Assembly (NCBI GenBank): GCA_963969495.1
Contig: OZ018328.1
Span: forward strand, 1-64,000
Length of the DNA: 64,000 nucleotides
Direction: 5' to 3'
DNA from: Ceratothoa steindachneri
Taxonomy: Eukaryota; Arthropoda; Malacostraca; Isopoda; Cymothoidae
Below are positions 20,298 to 29,502 of this stretch, piece after piece. Within the stretch, counting starts at the first letter, position 1; each line of letters begins with the position of its first letter. The notes under the pieces are model-generated. The model had not been told where the DNA came from. It saw only the letters and a list, made by a program, of their open reading frames with translations, and made no database searches. A program made the position numbers and the translations under genes.

Positions 20298-21938
20298 CTA
20301 TAAATTTCTTCCAAAGTGTTTGAGACTCTTGCTCTTGCGCTTGTACGTGGATATAGGATCCTCCCATTGTAGGAACCAGCAGTTGTCACCCATCATGTTT
20401 TCGTTGAAACGGCCTTGATATCTGCTTTCCATCATTGCGATATCTCGGTGGGACCCTTCCGCATGTTCGTCACTAATATCACCCATATTAGATGGAAAGA
20501 AATTATATGTGAATGCAGGAAATGCGTCTTAAGAGACATCCAACACCCCATTCGTTGATAGGCCTCTAGCATGTTGTCCACTAGTTCTTCATAGTTTTCA
20601 GCCCTATGATTACCAATGAAGTTCTGCACTACATGACCAAATGAATTCCATGCGGCCAACTCAAGTGGAGTTAGTTTATTCCTGAACCCTCTGTCACGTA
20701 TCAATTCTCTGATTTCCGGCCCTACAAAAATGCCAGCTTTAATTTAGCATCAGTTTTCTTTTCACCAAATTTATCTTTGAGATACTGGAATCCATCATAA
20801 TCATGAGACATTGCTTTAACAAAATTTATGACAAGGCCATGTTTGATATGAAGTGGTGGAAGGTAGATCTTCTGTGGATGTACCAAAGACATGTGCTTCA
20901 CATTGTATCGGCCAACTATGTGTTCTTCTCTTTTGATAATATAATGATTCATGTCGTCACGGTTGTTCCATAGGCATAAGAAGCACATATTCTTTGTATA
21001 TCCTCGCTGCAGTCCAAGAATTAAAGAAATTACCTTTAGATCACCACAGATATTCCACTTATGATATGGGTAATGAACACCTTCCAAAATAAATTTCATT
21101 GATTCATATGTCTCTATCATCCCAACAATAAGTGCGACAGGAATTGAAGTTTTTTGTCACCATTGTGTAGCAACACAGCTTTGAGGATCCGTTCATCAGG
21201 TAAATGCTCGTTTCCTATCTGATTCATGAGGCCATTAACATCAGTACAGAAACAAGCACCATCTTCTTCTTTATAAAGGCAGCTAAGGACTCATGGCGTT
21301 TACGGAAAGTAGATATTTTTGCACCGTCCTCTAGAAGCTTCCATTGCTGTAGTCTGAAGCCCAACAGTTCTGCGTTCTCCTTTGACAATGACAAATCCCT
21401 CACCAAACCATTCAATCTTTGTTGATTTATCAACTGGATCTTTTTCTCCTTAGAATCATCCTCATACATTTCATCGTCATTGTTATCCTCCTCTTCAGGC
21501 GATGAATCATCTTATTTAACTGCACTAGCTGATGGAGGAACTGGGAATGGCATCTCTATATTATGGAGGACTGGTTTTATAGCTGACTTACAATCTGGAT
21601 ATACAATTTTTTACTTGTTCTTATTTGAGAATCTCGCAATATTTCTCATACAAAAGTAGCAATCAAAAACATAATTTGTTGGCACACGCCACACCATTGG
21701 TACTGCAAAAGACACCCTTCTGTTTTCTATTTAACCACTGTGTGAGCTACGTATAATAGACAGTACAAAATTTGTGAGGTGTCCAGGGCTTGTCTTGGTC
21801 ACCAACTTTACAACCAAAATAATAATTGTAGGAAGTTTTCACTCTTTTAGCTATTTTTTTCCGCTGGTTGCTTGGAGTATGTCTTCCACAGATATAACAA
21901 AAGTTGTCTGGGCTATTTATACATCCTCGCCGATTCAT
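20298..21938 (-). pseudogene. Broken gene of a widespread uncharacterised arthropod family (possible transposase)
   Basis: Minus-strand pieces are in consistent order. The N-terminus MNRRGCINSPDNFCYICGRH has a Cys pair, followed by GDQDKPWTPHKFC. Next comes SFAVPMVWRVPTNYVFDCYFC (about 21,640-21,710), then LNGLVRDLSLSKENAELLGF, then KAVLLHNGDK. A long open piece (21,120-20,722) has HKWNICGDLKVISLILG and PPLHIKHGLVINFVKAM, then ELAAWNSFGHVVQNFIGNH, NMLEAYQRMGCWMS and SHRDIAMMESRYQGRFNENM. I recall this layout from many unannotated arthropod proteins. Stops near 21,750, 21,620 and 21,510 and at least three frameshifts make it dead. From memory of the family, the residues between DE and LKAVLLHN, including an FIDSS-like strand that could carry a catalytic Asp, are missing here (about 21,195). 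Confidence 0.8.
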
Positions 21939-22149
21939 GTTTTCAACTTAGTTTGTATATATCCTGTTATATTCTTTTCTACAATCTTATTTAATTTACA
22001 AATTAATTGAGAGATAAATCTGAAAGAAAAATATAATTAATCACTCTATGTAAATATCGTTTTAACACCACTACTATAATGGCTAAATTTGACGTGATAA
22101 AGCAGGAACCAAACACATCCTCTCACTACGGTAGCCGAAGCAACACTGC

Positions 22150-22278
22150 CCATATGTGTAACTCAGGAACCTTACGTGCTACAACAATTCTAATTACAGA
22201 TTCGGAATCAGCAGACTCGATTTAGTATAAATCACAAGCTAATACCCAAGTAGCAAAATCATTGTTGACTAATGTTAT
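22150..22278 (-). repeat. Right terminal inverted repeat of the candidate transposon
   Basis: Read on the minus strand it starts ATAACATTAGTCAACAA. It contains TGCTACTTGGGTA, GCTGATTCCGAATCTGT (22,196-22,212) and GCACGTAAGGTTCCTGAGTT (within 22,159-22,181), in the same order as the left repeat. Confidence 0.75.
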
Positions 22279-23632
22279 CTTCTAACACTTGCCTACGTTG
22301 AATATCATCTGCCACTTTCCCCCGGTCCATTCTAGTCTTCGACCAAAGTCGCTTAGTAAATTTTGGACGTCGAATTCGATATTTTCGTCAATATTTCAAT
22401 ATTGTATCTTCCACAAACTTTGAAATTTCAAGTAGTAAATCATAGTCAAGTTTATTAGAATAGTCTAACAAGGTACCTCTGACAGACGCCTCGAGTGACC
22501 GATATCTAGTTTGATTAAATCCTATTAAATTTCGCTGCCTACCGCCAGTTAGCCTGCATTTAATTCATTTAAGTACATCGTCCCCAAATCTTTGGGGATT
22601 TTAAAAGACAAAAAGATCACACTAATTTTGGTAGTGACACTATCGATAGTTCTCCACGAATATGAGCTAGCCGATCGGGTTACACTCACTAACCGAAGCA
22701 ACCATGCTCAAGGGCAAACACGATTCCTTCGACTCAACCAAGTCACTCATCACGCAACGCTTGCAATTAAACAAAGGGACTTTCACTTACACGTTTGCAA
22801 GAGTTTCACTTCGCTCTCCTTCTTGAATTATAATCGCTCGAAGCAATTTCTCAACACTCGCCGAACGTCAAAAATGATCTAGAATTGAGTCACAAAAATC
22901 CGTCAATATCAGAAGCGACCAATCTTGAACGACAGGAATTTTAAATGTTCCAGCTCTAACCATCATTCGTCTGTTATTTCAGCGCCATTGATCCTTTATT
23001 CTGCATCCCTTTCAAAGTTAGATACTTTCTAGTATGGGTAATCTACTAGCTTTCCTATCTAACACCATCGATGCACAAAGAAGCAGGTAGATAAATTTAA
23101 CAGAAAAAAGGAGAAAGGAAAACATAGAGGTACAGAAACAAACAATACAAATATAAATGTGAAAGGAGAATTAATATGGAAAAATTAACGAAAAGAGAAT
23201 AAAAAAATCAGTGATAAGATATAAGTAACAAAAAAAACAGATACGAGTGAAATAATAAATGTAGAAATAGGCTCAGAAGAGTGTAGAGAAAAGAGAAGGA
23301 AACGATGAGACAAGATAACAAGATCTCCAGTCCTCTGGACCCCTTTAAAATATAGACTCCTAAATACCTTCTATCGTCTTCTTTCAATAATTCTATCCAT
23401 TGAAGCACTGGAGAATGCGAACCAATGTTTCCTATCTACGCCTGCTTATGTTTTCAACCTCTAAGTGAACCTACATTTATCCCCAACATTCATCTATTCA
23501 CTAAATAGTCATGAACATAGTGAAAGAGTACCGTGCGTCCACGTGTAGTACCACAACTTTCGCCACTACGTAGTTAGAAAAATCAAAGAATGAAACCAGA
23601 TATTACATCAGGTATAGATTGCGCACCCAGCC
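22279..23632. other. No gene recognised
   Basis: Moderately AT-rich sequence. The frame at 22,592-22,882 has no recognisable domain and looks fortuitous. The part from 23,100 to 23,300 is A-rich on the plus strand. I see no repeat shared with the rest of the window. Confidence 0.45.
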
Positions 23633-24351
23633 ACACAGGTACTGTGCGTGGGTGGAAAGAGTTGCCTAACTCTTGTATCCCTGGAAGGTGTGTAGAGGTC
23701 TCCCCCCTTCTCCAAAATATGATTTCTTGAAGGCAAATAACTAAAGTGAAAGGTGAGAAAGCAAGCCACCGCCTCTTTCCAATATTAATTACCCCGAAGA
23801 TCTGGTGAAGCACACGAGTCCATTCCTTCCATTGCCTCGAAACGCCCGACTGACGAGGCACTCTTGTGGCTTGCCCTAGCTCGTTATTTGCAAGAGGGCG
23901 TCCATTTTATACCCTCAGCCAGCTTTAGGCAGAAGCGAAGAAACTGGGGTTCTCTTACTGGTGCTCTCCTTTTGGGGTGAACTTGTATTAGACACAGGTA
24001 CTGTGCGTGGGTAGAAAGAGTTGCCTAACTCTTGTATCCCTGGAAGGTGTGTAGAGGTCTCCCCCCTTCTCCAAAATATGATTTCTTGAAGGCAAATAAC
24101 TAAAGTGAAAGGTGAGAAAGCAAGCCACCGCCTCTTTCCAATATTAATTACCCCGAAGATCTGGTGAAGCACACGAGTCCATTCCTTCCATTGCCTCGAA
24201 ACGCCCGACTGACGAGGCACTCTTGTGGCTTGCCCTAGCTCGTTATTTGCAAGAGGGCGTCCATTTTATACCCTCAGCCAGCTTTAGGCAGAAGCGAAGA
24301 AACTGGGGTTCTCTTACTGGTGCTCTCCTTTTGGGGTGAACTTGTATTAGA
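23633..24351. repeat. Near-perfect tandem duplication, 359-bp unit, 2 copies
   Basis: ACACAGGTACTGTGCGTGGG begins at 23,633 and again at 23,992. The two units can be followed side by side to ACTTGTATTAGA at their ends with almost no difference; I noticed one change, GGTGGAAAG against GGTAGAAAG. The minus strand of each contains a 75-80 codon open frame (MPRQSGVSRQWKEWTR...), but I recognise no domain and do not call it a gene. Confidence 0.95.
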
Positions 24352-24607
24352 CCAGAGTTCATCTCAACATTCCTGGACTTTTGCTTCCTTTAACTATAAG
24401 GACTCTTGGAAGGAGTGTGGCTGATTTGTATTCTTTAAAGCACTCATCCAATGGAGAGATGGACCTGTGGTATAGTCACGAGTAGTAGTTGTGCCCTTAA
24501 AACAGAAAACCAGAACAGGATGAGGCTCAGTGTAGTTAGAGCACGCAAAATTGTTCAGACTAAAATGAAGAGCCTGAAGAGGGTGCGTTTATTAAGCTCT
24601 CCCCCGT

Positions 24608-24682
24608 AGGGGAGAGTGCCGAAGCCATTACCTGGTGTTTCTATATAATAACAACCAGGCAATGGCTCTGCCACTCCCCCTT
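24608..24682. repeat. Imperfect inverted repeat able to form a long hairpin
   Basis: The left arm AGGGGAGAGTGCC, then GAAGCCATTACCTGGTGTT, pairs with the right arm AACAACCAGGCAATGGC, then TCTGCCACTCCCCCTT. The loop TCTATATAATA is short. The arms are about 32 nt with a few mismatches. It could be a small foldback element or a structured RNA stem; nothing nearby decides this. Confidence 0.7.
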
Positions 24683-25546
24683 GCACTTCCCTCCTAAGAT
24701 TAAAATCTAAAAAAAGCAGCCATGGTTAAATTTTTATAAATTTTCTAAACTTCGCCAATTAAAATAATTTTAAAAAGGAACTCTAAACTAAATTTCCCCC
24801 CTTTCAAAATATCACGTTGCTAAAATATAAATTTATTGAATAGAAGATATATAAAAATAAATTTTATGACCTTCACCATTTGTAATTCTTTGGGTTTTAA
24901 AAAATTCACAACATTTCGATACTTATATTTATTTCTGAATTTCACCATTTTGTTTTTTAATATTATAAAAGAATAATTAGAAACAACTTTGATAAAAAAC
25001 ATAAGTCATAACCAATCTAAGATTAAATTATTATTCAAATACCTCTGAAATACTAATAGCCAGAACGGACGTATAATGCGATGGCTTTTGATCCTCCAGC
25101 AGCATCAGTTTAAAGTTTGGCAGCCAATACCGCACTAATCCACTAATTTATAGGTCGTTGGTAAACCCTTAAGTTAATTATGTATATTTGATTTTCTTTC
25201 TCTAACTTTTATGCTGTGTACATGTATCTATGGTCTCTGTAGTTACTTATTTAATGGGTCCTTTTTGTTCCACTACCCTTTGAGACGAAATTCTAATTTG
25301 GTTCCCTAATTTGAATGACTTTTTTGTCGACCCATTTATCTTAATTTTTTTTTTTTTTGGGGGGGGGGGCCCAAATAAATTTTTTTAGCCTTATTTAAGC
25401 CTGTCGAACACAGATCAGGTCACCCGTTTTTTCTTGTGATTAGGCTGATGCCTTAATAATTCCCCCCATCCAAATTTGCGATGTCCCTTTTACTTCCCTC
25501 TCTCTCAGAAAAGTTCCATCCAATGGAAGGTAGAGGTATAAAAAAA
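24683..25546. other. No gene recognised; AT-rich with a poly(T)/poly(G) run
   Basis: Very AT-rich sequence, with no supported ORF. Near 25,350-25,371 a run of T is followed by a run of G and then CCC, a low-complexity point where the assembly could be unreliable. Confidence 0.5.
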
Positions 25547-26141
25547 ACAACCTCTGACCTCCTCACGTTATTTGTAGACTACGTGCGATTGTATCCCACC
25601 GTGGAAAACGTGACTTCCTGCTCGAGATCATTCGAGAAGTTTCAACTCCTGGGCGTATTGGGGAATTATTCCCCAATCAGCGAATTTGTCTAAAGCCTTC
25701 CGCCCGGCGACGAGGAGAGAACGAGCCGCTTGTTATCTTTCTTTCCTTGCCACTAAAAAGGGAATTTTCACCCGCCTCACGGATTAAGATATCTGGAGCT
25801 TCCTCACCCCCTTTCGAATCACTCTTACAAATACTCGGTTTTGACTTTAGATCGCGTGAATCCCGCACGTACCTCAAAGTCGTCCTCATCGTCTCGAGTC
25901 GAAGTCCCGTGAGCGTTCATCAGACAGAAAGACTTTCTCCGCCGTGATTCTACCCGTTAATTGGTAGCTTCTGTGAACGGCAATCCTTTGAAGTTGCACG
26001 ACAGTCTCCCTTCGTTTAATCGATCTGAAGAAAATCTCCATCGATTATCTTTGAGGAAAAGAAGTTTCCTCTTCCAGTGGAATTACGAGTAATCCTACAT
26101 TTTCCCATCGAACATCATCCTTGAAGATTGGCTATCTTCAT
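25547..26141. repeat. Unclassified dispersed repeat, copy 2
   Basis: Second copy of the repeat at 18,318-18,953, same orientation. It lacks the 33-bp LINE insertion found in copy 1 (equivalent site near 25,750), so it serves as the empty site. It ends at TTGAAGATTGGCTATCTTC and is followed at once by a family A 5' UTR fragment. Confidence 0.7.
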
Positions 26142-26149
26142 CGCTATTG

Positions 26150-26432
26150 CTCCGAAGGTTGGATGGGTATGAAGCAGGTTGTTAAAAACCCACCACCCCA
26201 GACCTGAGCTCAGGGGTGAGGGAACGTTTTCCCATCTCCTATCAGTCCCGATCTAGGATAGTTGGGTGAGAGGTAGCTGGTCGGCATTTACCCTGTGAAG
26301 TTAGAGGCCGATCAAAGAAAGTTTAAGAAGTTGTAGGGAAAGTTAGGAAAAGTGTCTACCTTGGGGCTGGACGAAGGGCCGAGTCCCGTCAGCACGGTAG
26401 ACGGGAAGGCAAATCGCCGCGCACCTTACGGG
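26150..26432 (-). mobile_element. Family A LINE 5' UTR fragment
   Basis: The plus strand shows the 5' UTR blocks in reverse: GATGGGTATGAAGCAGGTTG, GTCCCGATCTAGGATAG, GGTCGGCATTTACCCTGTGA and GAGTCCCGTCAGCACGG. It then ends with GGCAAATCGCC and CCTTACGGGGA, the same terminus as copy A1. Only the first 280 bp or so of the element is present, an unusual kind of fragment because LINE truncation normally removes the 5' end. Confidence 0.8.
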
Positions 26433-26581
26433 GAGGTGTTTCACCGAGGTGAGTGTTCGTATGCTCTTGGAACATGGCGCGTTGAGCTGCTGTTGGTATC
26501 TCATCCTTAGGGCTTCTCAGGAAAGGTTCGCAAAATTTAGCACGCCTACGAGTCCACGGAGGTAGAGCAACAGAGAGGCGT

Positions 26582-27895
26582 TTAAGCTTGAGTTTTTCTA
26601 AAAGTTGTGCTATTCGGAGGGTGTATGAATACAAGGTAAGAGGGCGAATCTCTGGGGAAGAGGGTCGTGGGGCAGAAAAAGCGAGCGAGTTTAGAGCGCA
26701 TACGGAGGGATCTGATGTAGAATATGAGGCAATATTCATCACGGCGAAATGAGAGAGGGATGAATCCTTTTTCAGCATAGAGAGAAATCACAAGGGAAGA
26801 ATTAAATGCTCCTGTAGCAAGGCGTAGGCCTCTGTGATGTAAAGAGTTATTTTTATTCAGCAAGCTTTTTGAAGCTGAGCCATACAAGTGTCAGCCGTAA
26901 CAAAGCTTTGACAGAAGTGATCTGTGAATCTCAAGGAGCGTGCGGCGGTTAGCTCCCCAGTGTAGTTTTGATAAAGAGACCATAAGGGCAAGTACGGGAG
27001 CACATCTTGTCATAAGGTCTTCAATATGATATCACCATGTCATATTTTGGCCGAATATAACACCAAAGAATTTAGCATGGCTGGCAAATTTGATCGGCAC
27101 TCCAGTAATATTAAGGTTTATCTTAGGAATCAATTTGAGTCTGGTAAAAATAACGACCGTTGTTTTAGGGAGGAAGATGGTGAATCCAGTCGATGAGGCA
27201 TGAGCCACTATTGAATCGAGAGCTCACTGGAGTAGGGCGGTCGCCATCGCCGCGGACGGGCTGGTCACCCAGATAGCAATATCGTCTACATAAAGGGGGC
27301 AGTGCATAGGCGTTAATATATCTTTTGAGAAAAAAATTATCTTAATTATAAAAAAAAGAGTAGTACTGAGTACGTTTTCTTTGGGGACACCCTCATATTG
27401 CACGAGCTTCGAAGAGCCAGCGCCTCGAAGATCGACACAGAAAGAGCGGTCTTTTAAGAAGTTACGTATAAATAATGACAAGGATCCACGAACTCTCATG
27501 TCGTATAGCTGTTGTAGGATCAAGCGCCGCCAGACGGTATCATATGCTGTTTCTAAGTCGAAGAAGATTGCGGTGACGAAGGCTCTTCTAGAGAAAGCAA
27601 GGCCAATGTCATGGTCAAGAAGAGTAAGAGGGTCCAATGTGGAGCGATTTGGGCGAAACCCAAATTGGGACGGAGAGAAAGGCTCCTATTCTTCAAGATA
27701 CCACATCAGGCGGGCGTTCACCATGTGTTCGAGCAACTTGCATAGGCAGGAGGTAAGGGCGATTGGCCGGCAATTTGTTGGATTGGAAGGGTCTTTTCCT
27801 GGTTTGAGGAAAGGTAGGATAGTGCTGTGGCGCCATTCTTGGGCAAAAGATCCGGAGAGGAAAATATCCTTAACAATTGTTAAGAGGCACTGCAT
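26582..27895 (-). pseudogene. Family B ORF2: reverse transcriptase, frameshifted
   Basis: The first piece (27,895-27,686) reads SGSFAQEWRHSTILPFLKPG and NCRPIALTSCLCKLLEHMVN. The second (27,637-27,224) has FFDLETAYDTVWRRL, motif A with the catalytic Asp, and PLYVDDIAIWV, motif C with YVDD, after an EGVPKENVLSTTLF motif B region that has lost the usual PQGS. The last (26,887-26,582) reads MYGSASKSLLNKNNSLHHRG and LRLATGAFNSS, typical of the Jockey/I thumb. Frame changes between pieces disable it. Confidence 0.85.
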
Positions 27896-28528
27896 GGCAT
27901 CTACATGAGCGTATATGATATTAAGTCATCTGAAGGGGTGGAGTTCTTACACGATGAGAGTGCCACTGGGAGTTCTTTGTTCGAGAAGGATTCGTTGTAG
28001 CACAGTTTTCTAGACGTTTTAAACGTTAATGGTTGCGATTCTATTAGTGCTTTATGTTCAATGAATTCAAGGAGGAGGGATCCATGAGAGATTGAGCTGA
28101 GCGTTTTCGCAATTAACTGTGCAACGTCCTGGCGAACACTAACTAGGTTGCCAATTATGACGGAGGATTGGGAGGTGGGGGTTTCTTGAGGAGTGCGGAT
28201 TTTATGTATTCTTCGCCAGACCTTGGCTAGAGGGGTGCGGGATGAGATGGAGGGTGTATATTGAATCCAGGAGTGACGTTTTGCCGAGCGGAAGGTCCGG
28301 CGGGCGAGGATGGATTGTATTTTACAGCTAATGTAAGACGCGCTGGGATTTATCGTTCGCGCTTGGCGGTGCTACACTCTTTGTTGCACTAAGCGACCGA
28401 TGGTTTGAGTCGAGTGTTGCGGAGTGGGACATGTGTGTGGGCCGTTGCTGAAAAAAGTTTCACAAACTTTTTTAAACGGAATGTACCGTCTGCTGTTTTA
28501 TCAGACACAGTTATGGAAGAGGACGACG

Positions 28529-29215
28529 TTAAAAAGTTTCCGAATACGGTCTTGGGGAGGTAGGGAAAAGGGAAAGTAGATCTAGGAGCAGGGGGTAATG
28601 ATCACTTCCACATAGATCATCAAATACTCTGAAGAAGTGATCGGGCGGGGAGTCAGTTGAGCAGAGGAAAAGATCTATGTGGGTAAAGGAGTCTGTCTGG
28701 GGATGATAATGGGTAGGGACTTCGTCGTTGAGGACTTGCAGGTCTTGTTGTAAGACTACGTCTAGTACAACATGTCCTTTGCTGTTGTTTATGACATCGT
28801 TCCAGTACTGTTTATTAGCATTAAAGTCTCCAGTTAGAAGGAATGGTTTCGGGAGTTGAGAAACAAGTTCATTCAGGGAGGTAAAGGTGATTGGCTTGGA
28901 AGGTGGGAGGTATATTGACCACACCGTTAAGAGCAAAGGTTGGTCTGGAGGTGGACAGCGATGTCGTTAAGGTTTGTGCGGATGGGGGATGGTGGTAAAT
29001 AATATATCAGTGCGGACTAGGAGGAGGTTGCCATAAAATTGGGGTTGTAGAAGGCTGACCTTGGTGCAGCCGATAGGAGAAAAGTAAGAGGGGTCTAGGA
29101 GCTTTGTTTCACTGAGAAAAATCACTTCAAGGAAAAACTGTTTTAAGTGGGCCTGCAGCGAGCCATAATTGGTCAGGAGTCCGCGGATATTCGCGGATAA
29201 CGTTAAAGGTTGAGT
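28529..29215 (-). pseudogene. Family B ORF2: AP-endonuclease domain, broken
   Basis: The minus strand reads LTLSANIRGLLTNYGSLQAH (about 29,200) and VIFLSETKLLDPS (about 29,110), the Glu motif. VWSIYLPPSKPITFTSLNEL and LLTGDFNANKQYWND come at 28,936-28,800 and CGSDHYPLLLDLL near 28,590. These are the ordered motifs of the LINE endonuclease. The two halves are in different frames around 28,940-28,990. Confidence 0.85.
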
Positions 29216-29350
29216 TTAGGCAAAGGGGCGAGAGTATGGTTTATCCGTTTTGGTCCTGGCGTGCTCAAAGAGGGGGCAATACATTATCTGTGGGTACATC
29301 AGGAGCGTGGGTTAAATAAAGGGTTTGGTGGCAAATTTTCTTGGTGGTCG

Positions 29351-29487
29351 GGGAAGAATCTGGAGAAGAGGGTATCGGGTTGTAGGACGCTATATTGGCA
29401 GCTGTAAAACCCGGAGGGGAAAGAAATCTGGAGAAGAGGGTGTCGGGTTGTAGGACGAAATATTGGCAGCTGTAAAACCCGGAGGAA
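29351..29487. repeat. 68-bp tandem duplication at the family B ORF1/ORF2 junction
   Basis: AATCTGGAGAAGAGGGT starts at 29,357 and again at 29,425. Both copies continue through CGGGTTGTAGGACG and CAGCTGTAAAACCCGGAGG with few differences. It lies between the end of ORF1 and the start of the endonuclease. Confidence 0.85.
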
Positions 29488-29502
29488 GATCATAATCTGT
29501 AA

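Larger units (their letters stand above)
19982..22278 (-). mobile_element. Candidate DNA transposon: inverted repeats around a decayed uncharacterised gene
   Basis: A 2.3-kb unit whose ends are inverted repeats of roughly 130-145 bp. Two long blocks match between the ends: 17 bp at 20,054-20,070 against 22,196-22,212 (one mismatch) and 23 bp identical at 20,085-20,107 against 22,159-22,181. The 14-bp spacing between the blocks is the same on both sides. Outer ends also match (ATAACACTAG against ATAACATTAG, TGCTACTTG). Inside, on the minus strand, lies a broken gene of a multicopy arthropod family with no assigned function that I can name. This layout is that of a cut-and-paste transposon; the class is unknown and no clear target-site duplication is visible. 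Confidence 0.7.

Noticed and set aside
23583..24220. Two similar minus-strand frames starting MPRQSGVSRQWKEW
   Set aside because: They are the same sequence in the two tandem units; no domain is visible and the C-termini differ only by where the unit ends.
25350..25371. T run followed by G run, considered as a regulatory or telomere-like element
   Set aside because: Homopolymers only, more likely low complexity or sequencing/assembly slippage.
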